The notes beneath the pieces were generated by a model. That model worked only from the letters and a program-made list of their open reading frames with translations. It was not told where the DNA came from and ran no database searches. From NCBI GenBank assembly GCA_951217055.1, contig OX578283.1:60393832-60457831 (forward strand): a stretch of 64,000 nucleotides of DNA, in the 5' to 3' direction. The stretch's first letter is position 1, and every line of letters begins with the position of its first letter. This DNA comes from Gerris lacustris. Taxonomy: Eukaryota > Arthropoda > Insecta > Hemiptera > Gerridae. Shown piece after piece: positions 48,791 to 59,675 of the stretch. A program made the position numbers and the translations under genes.

Positions 48791-49578
48791 AGGCCCGGCC
48801 ACACAGAAAGCTACGCGAATCAATCTGGCTATGCTAGCTATGTTTCGTATAGACTGTGCTGCCCTGTGTCGCCTCCGTATCAATGTGCGCCCTGATTTAC
48901 ATTTCCCCTCTGAAGACGATTTCCTTGTTGAGAAAGGCGTAGTTTTCCGGAATTAGAGAAATTCGATTTTGGTCTGCCAAGAGCTTTGATATAATTTTAT
49001 AAAAAAACTTGAAACATATTTACTTCAGCGCTCCTATTGGTGAAATATAATACTAAAAACCATAAAACCAAACTTCCTCCTGTTAGCTCCTAACTTCCTG
49101 TTACTATACTTACAAAAACAACCAGAGCACCACGTTTTTCATGCTACTTGTGAGACAGCTGAAAACCATATCAAAGTTAAAAAAAAATGTAATATTTGGG
49201 TTCCCAATGGTCGAGTTACGTCTAGAGATGGTTACGGAAAGGAATACTTACATTAGAATTTTATAGTTTAAAATTTAAACATCATGAACCCTTGGATACA
49301 ACTTTTTTTTCCATTGCTTTCAACCTTTACTATTATTAATAATGATATAAGTTACGATATGTCTCAAATATACATTTAAACTCAAAAAATGTTATTGCTG
49401 TAATAGCCTAGGACCTTTATACCTACCGAGTAATGCTTAAAATAAACGTCTTTATGGGTATTGAATAAACATAGGAACATATCTAAATATGTTGTCAGAG
49501 TTAATCAATTTCGGTCTTTGAGTATTTCTTAGTACGTACAGTAGATTCAAATCTTTCACTTGAAAGTATGTTACGATT
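48791..49578. other. Gene-free interval with possible TE terminus
   Basis: The sequence just after the minisatellite, AAAGGCCCGGCCACACAG (48790-48807), looks like a transposon end, but I find no inverted partner. The rest has no recognisable feature. Confidence 0.35.
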
Positions 49579-49990
49579 ACCTCAAAAATAGATTTCATCT
49601 ACGATTGAAACGAAATATAAACATTTTATCTCTGTTTAGATGCGTAGAAAGATATTCATTTCGTAGTTGTATTCATTGAGCATACGCGTTCTAAATTCTT
49701 CACCTTATCGCACGATTAGCGTGTTTGTTTACATTTAACCAAACTAATTTGCTGTTTGTTTAATTAAAGTAAGTGTTTTTATCAAGTTTTTGGTGATAAA
49801 CAATGTATAATTAATGATTTTTAAATGTGAATTTATTTATCTATCCAACAATTGTAGATAAAGTACGGTACGCAACTCGTGTTAAAACTGCATTTTGCTT
49901 TGCTCGTGTGGTTTTACTACCCTCGCTATCGGTACAAACTCGACATGCGCAATGCAAAATGTCACTTTCCGCATTAGACACGTAATGTAC
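49579..49990 (-). mobile_element. AGTACATTACGCG element, copy 2
   Basis: Inverted relative of 44706-45283. Shared words include 'gaaatataaacatt', 'tctctgtttagatgcg', 'gataaagtacggtacgcaac' and 'cgtgtggttttactaccctcg'. It is shorter than copy 1. Confidence 0.65.
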
Positions 49991-50419
49991 TATTTTCCTT
50001 CACTAAAACAAAACTATTTTAGGAAAAAAATATGGCAGATGTACCAAAAATATCCACAGCAAGGCCACAACCTGCATTGTTATAATTATGCTTTTTAACT
50101 TAAAAAAAAGTGTTATAAATAAAAATCCATTTTCTGAATTCCCTTTTTTTCACCTGAAAACCCTCCATTTACCCCCACTTCTCTACCGTCAAACCATTTC
50201 TAATATTAAAACCCAAAGGGGGGGGGGGGGAGGTTGGAAAGGGAAAGAGGTTTTATGTCACTTGACGGATCGAATCTGATCGATTATTCGGGGAAAAACA
50301 GGACAAATTAGCTTTTCCCCCATTACTCTAGTTTTTTTTTTCCAAACCACGAAACAAAAATGAAGCTAGCTAAAAAAGAGTTAGAAATTCTTGGCTCAGG
50401 TCTGTCATGCAACATTACA

Positions 50420-50513
<94 letters not shown>

Positions 50514-51055
50514 CTAAAAAATAACGAATAGTACAATCACGCACAAAACTAACAGAGCGTTAGATTTTTTTTCTTTTTAAGTTCGTGCAATTTATTTAAA
50601 TTTTATTTCTCTTCAAATTTGCATTTTTATTTTATAATAATACAAAAAAAAACACCAATGCAACATCTACAACGACCACTCACTCGTATAAACTCACGCT
50701 AAAAAATGCCTTCAAATAAATATTTAATTAATAATAATAAAAAACGAGCTATTAATATAAATACATAAAAATAATAAAAGAAGAGTTTAAAGTTGCAATT
50801 TACATTAAATAAATGTTAAATATTTAAAATTAAGTATAATTTATTCTTTGTGGGTTTGTTGACACGAAAAAATGGTATTACTGATCAAATTGTTTATTAG
50901 TTAATATACATTTGGTTTTTTATGTACGATTTCCCTAAACGAAACCACAGCACTTCATCTTTTAGGGAATTTGACGCTGAATGAAAAATGTTTTTCATAA
51001 AGTCTATAATTTTCCGGTGGTGGCCGCGTCGAGTTTGATGTGCTTTCCAATGTTA
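49991..51055. other. Gene-free interval with (AT)n
   Basis: Contains a G run at 50218-50230, an (AT)n tract at 50424-50508, and at about 51013-51040 a word 'ttttccggtggtggccgcg' related to the arms of the 53.63 kb fold-back. No gene. Confidence 0.5.
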
Positions 51056-51130
51056 ACATATCGATGTGTAACACATCGATATGTAACATATCGATGAGTA
51101 AGATATCGAAGTGAAGCATATCGAACATGG
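51056..51130. repeat. 15-bp repeat, five units
   Basis: The unit 'catatcgatgNgtaa' is repeated at 15-bp spacing (51057, 51072, 51087, 51102, 51117), most copies containing ATCGAT or a close variant. It reads as a five-residue repeat on the minus strand, but no gene is implied. Confidence 0.85.
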
Positions 51131-51289
51131 CGCGGTCATCACAGCGTGGTGATAACATAATGATAACATCAACAGCGGAAACCTACGCATTAAGATACAA
51201 AAAGTTCCTATGAATATGTTTTTATTCATACGAATATGGTTCTTATGCCCGCAAAAGCTTCTTTTCGTTATAAAAACAACAATAAAATC

Positions 51290-52140
51290 ATCTTTTTGTA
51301 AATCCTTTATACTAACTTCACTTTTATGCATGGGTGCCTGGGTGCATGGGGGCCTGGGCCTGGGTGCCTACCGTCAAAATCGTTGGAAGGCTAGTTAATC
51401 CTCTTCCAGTATCCAATCGAGCTGCAACTTGGCACATAGACTCTCTACCAAGACAAAAATATTTTAACAAATTAATTTATTAATTAAATTAAATTAAATA
51501 ATTAATAAATTAATTTTTCAATTTAATTAATTATCTTTATAAAAATGAATGGATTAATTAAATTTAAAAAAAGTAATAAAAATAAAATAAATTTAATTTA
51601 TAAATTAATTAATTGGTAGGTATACAAAATCTTGAGAGGGCTAGTTAACCCTCTTCCAGTTATCCAATCGAGCTGAAACTTGGCATATATACTCTCTACC
51701 AATACAAAAACATGTTAACAAATTAATTAATTAATCAACTTTAATTAATTTAATTAAATTAAATAATTAATAAATTAATTTTTCAATTTAATTAATTATC
51801 TTTTTTAAAAATGAATGGATTAATTAAATTAAAAAATAATAATAAAAATAAAATACAAATTTATTGAATTATTTAATAGGTAGGTATATAATATCTTTGG
51901 AGGGCTAGTTAACCCTCTTCCAGTCATCCAATCGAGCTAACTTGGAACATAGACTCTCTAGCAATACAAAAGCATTCTAACAAATTAATTTATTAATTAA
52001 ATTTTACTAATTAATTAATTTTTAAATAATTATTTTAAATTAAAATTAACTAATATTATTACCAATACTTCCCCTCACAACCAGAATGCAAAAATATAAA
52101 GGATTTATAATAAAAACTTGGTTTTTATGGGCTGGTATTA
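51290..52140 (-). repeat. Inverted relative of the 34.6 kb element
   Basis: Minus-strand copy with three of the 'gagagtctatgtgccaa'-type units (seen here as 'cttggcacatagactctct'), intervening AATT tracts, and the ends 'aggcacccaggca'-like and 'aaaccaagtttttattata'-like. Confidence 0.7.
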
Positions 52141-52190
52141 TTTGTTGTTTAACTTTAAACTTACCATAAAATCACGTTGAAGTGAAACCC

Positions 52191-52443
52191 AGTGGATCAT
52201 CGAATTCTGCATCAGTGTATCATCGAATTCTGCATCAGTGGATCATCGAATTCTGCATCAGTGGATCATCGAATTCTGCATCAGTGGATCATCGAATTCT
52301 GCATCAGTGGATCATCGAATTCTGCATCAGTGGATCATCGAAATCTGCATCAGTGGATCATCGAATTCTGCATCAGTGGATCATCGAATTCTGTATCAGA
52401 GGATCATCGAATTCTGCATCGGTGGATCATCGAATTCTGCATC
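52191..52443 (+). repeat. 23-bp minisatellite, 11 units
   Basis: The unit starts GTGGATCATCGAATTCTGC and ends ATCA, repeated every 23 bp with few changes; each unit holds an EcoRI hexamer. Since 23 is not a multiple of three and the unit lacks stops, all three plus frames stay open and give the same repeating peptide, so these frames are not genes. Confidence 0.95.
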
Positions 52444-52622
52444 GAAACCAATACCATCTCTGTACAACAATGTCCTAATTTTCTACATCTCTCTTACTTC
52501 ATTTAGTTAAACAATTACCTCTATCTATGCTCATTTTACTAAAGAGTTTCAAATCAGGATATTTTTAGTTCAGAGCTTGGTCTCATCCTATGAAGAATTT
52601 GATTCTCTTAAACTTTACTTAA

Positions 52623-53439
52623 CCCTAGAACGACTCACATTTTTTTTTTTACGTAAACTCCACACAGGGGTCAGTGAGACCCCAATTAATTAATGGGTTA
52701 AATTAATTAATTAAACATTTTCTTTTTAAATTATTTATATATTTTTGTAAATATTATTTGTCATACTAAAAATACCATTTAATTTTGACCATTACAAATA
52801 AGGATTTTAAAATTAAATAGTATACATATATATTTTCATCACAATTGTTTTAGATATATTTGTACTTTAAAACAAAATATATATGTATATAAAATTTGAC
52901 GTTCGTTAGATTGGGTTAATATTTTTTATTTATATATATTAAGAGTTGTTTTACAAAGAAACAGGGACAAAAATTATAAAAAAAAAAGTTATAGATTTTC
53001 TTACATACTCTGTCAAAGTTAGGCATTTTTGGCCATAAATCTTTACTGTGATCCACTAAACCTTCAACTTGTACGAAGTTATATACGTCTAGTAATAGTA
53101 ATAAAAGTTTTTATTTTGGAACTTTTGACAGTCTTAAGCATTTCAGCAGCCCAAAAAAAAATTAAGTAGTTTTTTAATACAATAAAAAAATAAGACAGTT
53201 TACCGTGGTATATGAAACAATTGCGTAAATTGCACACAGGGGTCTATATGGGACCCCAATTCTAATTCTAATGAATACTGAAAGAAAACTAAATCTAATA
53301 ACATAGGTATTGTTATCAGAATTTACACAGAAAGGTTCAAAGGTAAATTAGAAGGGAGTATAGGTTTAGAGAAATACAAAAAAAGCACTTAATTATAGTT
53401 TGTAACGGGTCTGTGGGACCCCAAGAAGTCGTTCTAGGG
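52623..53439. mobile_element. piggyBac-like non-autonomous element
   Basis: Terminal repeats CCCTAGAACGACT and AGTCGTTCTAGGG, each directly flanked by TTAA (52619-52622 and 53440-53443), the hallmark of piggyBac insertion. Sub-terminal words 'cacacaggggtc...gacccc' occur at 52661-52683 and 53231-53257, with a shorter form at 53408-53422; these may be transposase-binding repeats. At 817 bp it has no room for a transposase and no long open frame. Confidence 0.9.
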
Positions 53440-53630
53440 TTAAATATGTTGTATATCATGAAGCGAATTTTAAGGATAAACTTAAAACATTATGTTTTTG
53501 TTTTTGTTCCAAATGTAATGGAAAAAATCTGCAGCAGTCACATCACAACCATATGAACTTTTCAGTTACAGTTAAGCTTCAAGATCTTGAGGTGGAGTTC
53601 GTAGGCTTCCGCGGTTACAATTATAATGAA

Positions 53631-53801
53631 GTTCTAGGTATTCCGGTGGTGACCGGGTCTCGAAGGGTGCACGTTCCGCGTTTCACTCCTAATACTAGAA
53701 GCATCTTCAGGTGTGGTCATGGTGTCCTTAGTTTTAGAGGGGTGGTTCACACCTGTACAGTACACCCTTCGAGACTTGGTCGCCACCGGAAGACCTAGAA
53801 C
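53631..53801. repeat. Fold-back with 39-bp arms
   Basis: The left arm (53631-53669) starts GTTCTAGG and ends TCGAAGGGTG. The right arm (53763-53801) is its inverse with about five differences. An 81-codon plus-strand frame (53553-53798) reads through it, but the palindromic structure makes coding unlikely. The minus strand of the loop reads CTGAAGATGCTTCTAGTATT then AGGAGTGAAACG, a hammerhead-like core with a six-pair stem II. Confidence 0.7.
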
Positions 53802-53829
53802 GTCATTTTCCTGAGGAGGAGCTGTTTTT

Positions 53830-54829
53830 TTTTGTTTTTTTTTTTTTTTTCAGAGACACGTAGTACATAATTTTTACTAGGATATACTATAGATATTAAA
53901 CACATAATATAAGACGACTGAAAAAATAGGGAATCGGTTAAAAACAACCTCAAATCACCAATCATTTGGAATTAAGCTTACATATTTTTATCAGGGGTCA
54001 CAGTAAAACTCGTAGCACGACATGTATACTTTACATATTTATGTAAATAGACGTGTGGATATAGAAATGTCAATTAATGAGATTGTTGTCTAGAACTAAG
54101 GGCTTTATTATTATTATTTTAACTAAAACTATAATTATATAAATAACATATTTTACAATACATCAGTAAAACCACTTTTCGTAATTATTATATGTTAATA
54201 AATTAAACATAACTTTTAACACCAAGATTAATAAATGTTAAAGACCATTTAAGCAAAATATTATTTTTTTAATAGATCTTAGATATAATAGAGCAAAAAA
54301 AAATCCAATTGAAATCATATCCTATAATAGAAAAAAAGTATAAGATTATAACTTTAAAAAAAAAAAGAAAAATAAAAAATGTATGTTTTGAATTTGAATA
54401 AATCTATTTGTTTACCAAATTTCGTTGTTGAGTAGTTTGAAGAAAATGAATAATTCTTGTTTTTCATGTAAATAATATATTAGTAGTCGCCACATAAATT
54501 TGAAATACAAAATATTTTGCAATGTACATTTTTATCTAAAGAAAAAAATTACAATTAAATTTTTTTTTTGTATTTGGCTTTAATTTTTAATATTTGGCAG
54601 CAAGCAACAAGTGCAATAAGCAACAAAATAAACATGATAAACGACTAAAGAAGCAATTCGTTCTTTTCTTAGGATACTAAGCTCTTCAGTATTCCCCACA
54701 AGTTCCTTGTTCTTCATTAGTAAAACATATTTGTTTCTTCATTATTGTTCTATTATCAGTTAGTTGCTCTTTTCATCATCAGTACAACACTTAAATTGCC
54801 ATTAGTAAAATACAGAGTTTGTTATTTAT
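53830..54829. other. Gene-free AT-rich interval
   Basis: Long T and A runs and AT-rich sequence. It may include 3' sequence of the minus-strand gene, but no polyadenylation signal close to the stop codon was convincing. Confidence 0.4.
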
Positions 54830-55240
54830 CATTAAGCTGCTTGTTCTTCTTTAGTGAATTACATAAATTGTTCTTTTATGGTTAAGCTGCTTGTTATTCT
54901 TTAGTGAATTACATAAATTGTTCTTTCATTGTTAAGCTGCTTGTTCTTCTTTTAGTGAATTACATAAATTGTTCTTATATTGATAAGCTGCTTGTTTTTC
55001 TTTACTAAATCACATAAATTGATCTATTATCGTTAAGCTGCTTGTTCTTCTTTAGTAAATCACATAAATTGATCTATTATCGTTAAGCTGCTTGTTCTTC
55101 TTTAGTAAATCACATAAATTGATCTATTATCGTTAAGCTGCTTGTTCTTCTTTAGTAAATCACATAAATTGTTCTTATATTGTTAAGCTGCATGTTCTTC
55201 ATTAGTGAATCACATAAATTGCTCTTTTATCTGGTTGTTG
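54830..55240. repeat. 50-bp minisatellite, about 8 units
   Basis: Unit includes 'gttaagctgcttgttcttct' and 'ttagtaaatcacataaattg', spaced 50 bp in the best-preserved part (55031 and 55081). It lies just 3' of the minus-strand gene's stop codon and could be transcribed with it. Confidence 0.9.
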
Positions 55241-55471
55241 TTCTTCAGTAAGTAAAGAACAACAAGCAACAATTTCAAAGTTTAAATTGTTTTTGTTGGT
55301 GTTATAACAGATTTTCTTTAATAAATTAATACTATACACGTTTTGAATACTATTAAAATGAGTGACATAATGTTTAAAATATAAATATTGAAGGAGTTTG
55401 GGATAAAAGTATGCATTCATCGTCCTCTGGCTTTGCATTTTCTCCCTGGGGTTTTGTACTTACACGTCCCC

Positions 55472-56185
55472 TTATGGTTCTTCTTCTGGAGCCACTGCAA
55501 TTTCTCCAGTGTCTTCTTGTTCAATTACTGTAGGGGGTTCTTGTTCTTCAAATACTGCAGATTGAGATACTTCTGGAGGAGGAGTAAGTTCTTCTTGTTC
55601 TGGAGCTGCTATCTCTTGTGGAGACACCTGTTCTTCTTCTTCTTGAGGTTGTTTTTCATCACCCGAAACTTGTTCTTCTTTTGATTCCTCCTGAGCTTCC
55701 ATTTCTCCTTTTGGTTCCTCATGAGCTTCGACTTGTTCTTCTTTAGATTCTTCCTGAGCTTCCACTTCTCCTTTTGGTTCTTCCTGAGCTTCGACTTGTT
55801 CTTCTTTAGATTCTTCTTGAGCTTCCATTTCTCCTTTTGGTTCCTCCTGAATGTCAACTTGTTCTTCTTTAGATTCTTCCTGAGCTTCCATTTCTTCTTT
55901 TGGTTTTTCAGTTTCATCTTGCTCAGCTTCTAGCACTTTAAATGCTTCCTGGTCTTCAAGCTGTTCAGTTCTTTCTAATCCTTCTTCCTGTTCAACAGCT
56001 GAGGGTTGTTCCGAGACGACTGTATCCTCTGGAATTTCTTTATCTTCCTGAGGAACTTCTTCATCCATCGTCAGAGATTTCTTACTTCCAACAGAAGATT
56101 CTTTTTCAGGTATTTCATCAAGCTTTTCAGTTTCCTCCTTTTGATCATCTACAATTTCCTCGATAAGAATTTCGGACGGAATAAC
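55472..56185 (-). CDS. Glu-rich repeat protein, last coding exon (partial gene)
   Basis: The exon begins after the acceptor 'tgttttaatag' (AG at 56187-56186) and ends at a TAA (55474-55472): 237 codons in phase 0, continuing the frame of 58190-58609. The first residues are VIPSEILIEEIVDDQKEE. The body is very rich in Glu, Gln and Lys. A 21-residue unit close to EESKEEQVEAQEEPKGEMEA repeats about 3.5 times (63-bp DNA period). The tail contains several Pro-Pro and Glu-rich stretches and ends APEEEP. Predicted to be acidic, low-complexity and largely disordered or helical; no enzymatic motif. A GTAAGTA word lies about 8 bp past the stop, so a 3'-UTR intron is possible. I do not recognise the family. 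An ATG-initiated reading from 56068 would be too short, because open coding sequence and a good acceptor lie upstream. Confidence 0.7.
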   Translation of the reverse strand, partial: VIPSEILIEEIVDDQKEETEKLDEIPEKESSVGSKKSLTMDEEVPQEDKEIPEDTVVSEQPSAVEQEEGLERTEQLEDQEAFKVLEAEQDETEKPKEEMEAQEESKEEQVDIQEEPKGEMEAQEESKEEQVEAQEEPKGEVEAQEESKEEQVEAHEEPKGEMEAQEESKEEQVSGDEKQPQEEEEQVSPQEIAAPEQEELTPPPEVSQSAVFEEQEPPTVIEQEDTGEIAVAPEEEP

Positions 56186-56279
56186 CTATTAAAACAAAAA
56201 ATTAATAATTTCAAATTAATGGTAAAATAAAAATATATATTATTATTGATTTAAATATATATTATATTGATCATACTTA

Positions 56280-56507
56280 GGTACTTCTTTAGATGGTTAC
56301 TCCCCTATGTTATTTTAGAATAAAAATTACTGACTAAATAACTATTTATAAAAAGGGTTGTTTAGTCCAATGTACTTTGGGACAGAGTACTATCCCACTT
56401 ATGTTTTAATAAATGGAATACAGTAAGAATATCATTCCATCCACCTTCTTTAGATTGTTACTCCCCTCTGTTTTTTTATAAAGAGAGTAACAATTTAAAG
56501 AAATGCC
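56280..56507. mobile_element. hAT-like MITE in the gene's intron
   Basis: CTTCTTTAGA-family copy running from GGTACTTCTTTAGATGG to CAATTTAAAGAAATGCC. Flanks CATACTTA (56272-56279) and CGTACTTA (56508-56515) match at 7 of 8 bases, an aged target duplication. It starts fewer than 100 bp upstream of the exon's acceptor. Confidence 0.8.
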
Positions 56508-56648
56508 CGTACTTAAAGATGATAAAAAATGAAAAAAATTTTAAATTATAATTTATTTCCATTATAAATTATAGGATGGAGGGGTTCATAACATTTTAGT
56601 CAATAAAGAAAAGTTCTATATTTACTTTTTTCATGCCAAATATTTTCG

Positions 56649-57065
56649 ACCACTTCTTTAGACTGTTACTCCCCTTATAAAAAAAAGGGAGTAACAATCT
56701 AAAGAAGGTGTACTGTACGGAATGTTCTTTAAACTGTTACTCCTTATAAAAACAGAAGTGTGATATTCCCTTTTCCCAAAATACATTGGAATAAAAAACC
56801 CTTTGTCTTAATAGTAATTTAGACAAAGGAGAACTTCTTTAGATTGTTACTCCCCTCTTAAAAAAATGCAGAGGGGAGTAACAATCTAAAAAAGTTGTAC
56901 GGAATGTTCTTTTTTAGACTGTATACTCCCCTTATAATAACAAAAGAGTGATATTTTATCTCTCAAGTACGTTGGACTAAACATCCCTTTGTCTTAATAT
57001 GTAGTTATTTAGTAAAAGTCATTTATATTCTAAAAAAAACAAAGGGGAGTAACAATATACAGAAC
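56649..57065. mobile_element. CTTCTTTAGA-family MITE cluster in the intron
   Basis: Several fused or adjacent partial units: inverted ends at about 56652-56708, 56831-56900 and 56915-57060, with the usual interior words ('ccctttgtcttaatagt'). No single clean target duplication was found. Confidence 0.65.
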
Positions 57066-57099
57066 CGAATTGTTGCTTAAATAACCTCTTAAACAAACG

Positions 57100-57350
57100 C
57101 TTTGAATTTTTTAGGACCATTCAACTATCCCCGTGGTAGAGTTGCAGCCTCTTCTCACATCACATCTCTGTACATTGTACAGCCGAAGTGAGTATGATGT
57201 GATCATTAGTGAGCCATAAAAATCAGAGCATCACAACGAGGGATCGAACCCACGACCTCATACCGCTCTTGATTCAGTGATGGCCGAGCATAAATATGGG
57301 GTAAGTAATTTAATCCTCACGGTCACCCCCGGCTCTCCATTTCTGACATA
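57100..57350 (-). mobile_element. tRNA-derived SINE
   Basis: Minus-strand sense has 'gaggtcgtgggttcgatccc', a perfect pol III B-box (GGTTCGATCC), preceded by tRNA-like sequence, then 'ctcactaatgatcacatcat' and 'gcaactctaccacgggg', shared with the copy at 57.59 kb. Confidence 0.65.
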
Positions 57351-57587
57351 AACTCCAGAATATAAAACACAATTTTAATAAACGCCCTTTAACATTGAAC
57401 GGTAATAAATTAGGGGATTACTGATAGATAATTACATAAAAATTGAGGATAGCAAGGATCACTCAAAAATAAAAACCTAAATTGTGGATTTAGTAACGTT
57501 TCGGAAATTAACATTTCTTCTTCAAGAAAAAAAAAGAAGAATGGTGCTAACATTCTAATTTATAATTGGTGATACCTATTAGTTGGG

Positions 57588-58020
57588 AGCCAGAGTAGCC
57601 GAGCGTCTTAAGGCGCTCGCTCAGCTATCAATTAGCCAAGGCAACTCGAGGTCGTGGGTTCGATCCCGTGCCATGATACTCTGTATTGCATCAATGAATC
57701 GCGGACGGTGCAGGGCGAGGGACACCCTTTATGTCCCTACTCTTTGATGTGGGTCCGATCCGTGTCATGATGATGTAATTTGTATCTATGGTTCGAGGAC
57801 GGTGCAGGGCGAGGGACACCCTTTATGGGAACTCTTCCCCCACTCTTTGATGTGGGTCGGATCCGTGTCATGATGATGTAATTTGTATTGTATGGTTCGA
57901 GGATGGAGCAGGGCGAACGACACCCTTTATGGGGACTCTTTGACGCAGGCTTATATAGCTTACTAATGACCACACCATGCATGGAACTCTCTACCACGGG
58001 GCGTCAAAAGGGCCTAAGTG
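57588..58020 (+). mobile_element. tRNA-derived SINE with internal tandem repeat
   Basis: Starts with a type II tRNA-like head: A-box-like TAGCCGAGCGTCTTAAGGCG (Ser/Leu-like), then B-box GGTTCGATCCC at about 57658. The body contains three ~95-106 bp units with 'gacggtgcagggcgagggac' at about 57704, 57797 and 57903. It ends near 'ctctaccacggggc'. The open frames on both strands come from the repeats. Confidence 0.75.
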
Positions 58021-58189
58021 ATGGCCTAATTGCAAGGTTCGAACAAGTGGTTCGTCCTACCCGTTCTAGTCGAAAGTACTAGACTACTACCTATTAATTG
58101 GTATATCCACAATTATTGTGATTTGTACTTTTGACTGATCCTAGCTATTCTCAATTTTTTTATGAACAACGATAGATTATGTTGTATAC

Positions 58190-58609
58190 CTGTTTTAAGA
58201 TCCTGGTGAAGATATCCTCGAATTGCATCACATCTTGATCAAAATCTATAGATTTGCGAGCAGCTTCTCCGATCACTGCTATGAGACTCTTCCTCTCTTC
58301 ACTTAGTGACTCCATTAGTTCTGGAGGAAGCTCAGGTTCTTCTATTCCTTGAGGAATGACAGCTACGTCTCCCATGTGACTTTCATCTTCCCTGAAGCTG
58401 GGCGTGATGCTAGGCAGTGCTTCAATACTTGTCTTAGCTGATGCAGCTTCTTTAGTCATCTTAGCTACTGGACCCATATCTCTGAACTTGAGGAACCTCA
58501 CTTCGTTTTTCAATCTTTCTTTAAGCGCTCTTTGTTGACACAGTATATACTCGAGATTTTTCAAATCCGAATCTAACTGGTCTTCAGTGATATACTCATG
58601 CAAATGTTT
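58190..58609 (-). CDS. Internal exon of coiled-coil-like protein (partial gene)
   Basis: 140 codons in phase 0 at both ends, bounded by the acceptor 'ctgttttggcag' (AG at 58611-58610) and the donor CAG|GTATAC (GT at 58189-58188). It starts KHLHEYITEDQLDSDLKNLE. The first third (about residues 8-50) is highly charged with a heptad-like Leu pattern, suggesting a coiled coil or long helix. A central linker has Pro, Ser and Gly (SITPSFREDE, IPQGIEEPELPPE). The last third is helical again and ends EDIFTRILKQ. It joins in frame to 55472-56185 after a ~2-kb intron filled with MITEs and SINEs. No catalytic motif. The upstream exons were not found. I cannot assign a family; a cytoskeletal or axonemal scaffold would fit the style but is a guess. 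Confidence 0.75.
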
Positions 58610-58719
58610 CTGCCAAAACAGAAAAGACAAAGTTAAGTTAATTAATAATACAACTTATTTTATGTTGCTTATAACATTTAAAAACAAAACAAAAATCACC
58701 CCGAGACATCTTAGACTAA

Positions 58720-58996
58720 CTTTCTCATATAATTTCAGTACCAGAACCCAGAAAACATGAATATATTGTTATCTATACGGATGGATACGTGTGCTGACCC
58801 GCTAGCTGAGAACCCAGCATTAGGAACCCTCCTACAGCACCTTCCAAGTTATGTGGGAGTCCCACCCGGCACTATCGTCAACTCCAATCATCCTTTTAAA
58901 CTATAAACTCATCATAATTAGCTATTAATTTGCTTAATATTAAATTTGTATTGCATTAAGCTCAATTCAATGATAGATCCACGAGATGCCTAGTTA
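58720..58996 (+). mobile_element. HINE-type 3' fragment
   Basis: Ends 'caatgatagatccacgagatgcctag' in pieces, matching the 3' end of full copies, with 'aactcatcataattagc' upstream as in the 31.4 kb copy. The 5' part is absent or replaced by unrelated sequence from 58740. Confidence 0.6.
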
Positions 58997-59675
58997 GTAA
59001 ATTATTTAAAATGTGTTCAACAGGTGGTTGTTTACTTTTTGTTTTTGATTTTCAACAAAATCAGATTTATATTCATAAATATCTTGGAAACTATATTTGT
59101 CCTAGGAAAAATGCTGATAAAGTTAAATTCGGATTTAAATGGTTACTACGTTTTAATTTTTTTTTTCTTTAATCAAAATATTCGGTTTGATTTTCGAGAG
59201 AATGATTATTTTTCAGAATTTTTAGGGGGTAGCGTCACATTTTGAGCTAAAATTCATTTGGTTTATTAAGCCCCATATTAGGCAGCGGATATCTCCTAAA
59301 CGGTGAGAGATAACCGAATGTTGAATGGTATTGGTACTGCAGGACATTTTTTTTTTATTGACCACTTTCGTGCTAGGACGCACTATTTCCCAGATATAGC
59401 AAACAACCAAATAATGGGATACATTTTGCTACGCCCCATCATTCGCCGTAGGTCTGATGACTTATTGATATAATCATCTTCAGGTACATCTTAAGAATAA
59501 AGATGGATCAAAAAGTTCGCTACAACCTCTTTTTGAATGGACAGTACACATCAACTTGGTGTTATCTCATACACTAGACGTAAGTAGTAAAATCATTAAA
59601 TAATCCTTTACTCTAAAAGTATTATATCACTTTGTACTTTATTTTTGGCCATATTGATAGATTTAAAGATAATAG

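Noticed and set aside
52182..52510. Three overlapping plus-strand frames of 90-104 codons
   Set aside because: Produced by a stop-free 23-bp repeat; the same peptide appears in all frames.
55609..55917. Lys/Asn-rich 102-codon minus-strand frame
   Set aside because: A shadow frame of the Glu-rich exon's 63-bp repeat.
59222..59410. Upstream exon for the minus-strand gene
   Set aside because: The open frame has no usable phase-0 donor and no similarity in style to the known exons; the missing 5' exons could not be placed.
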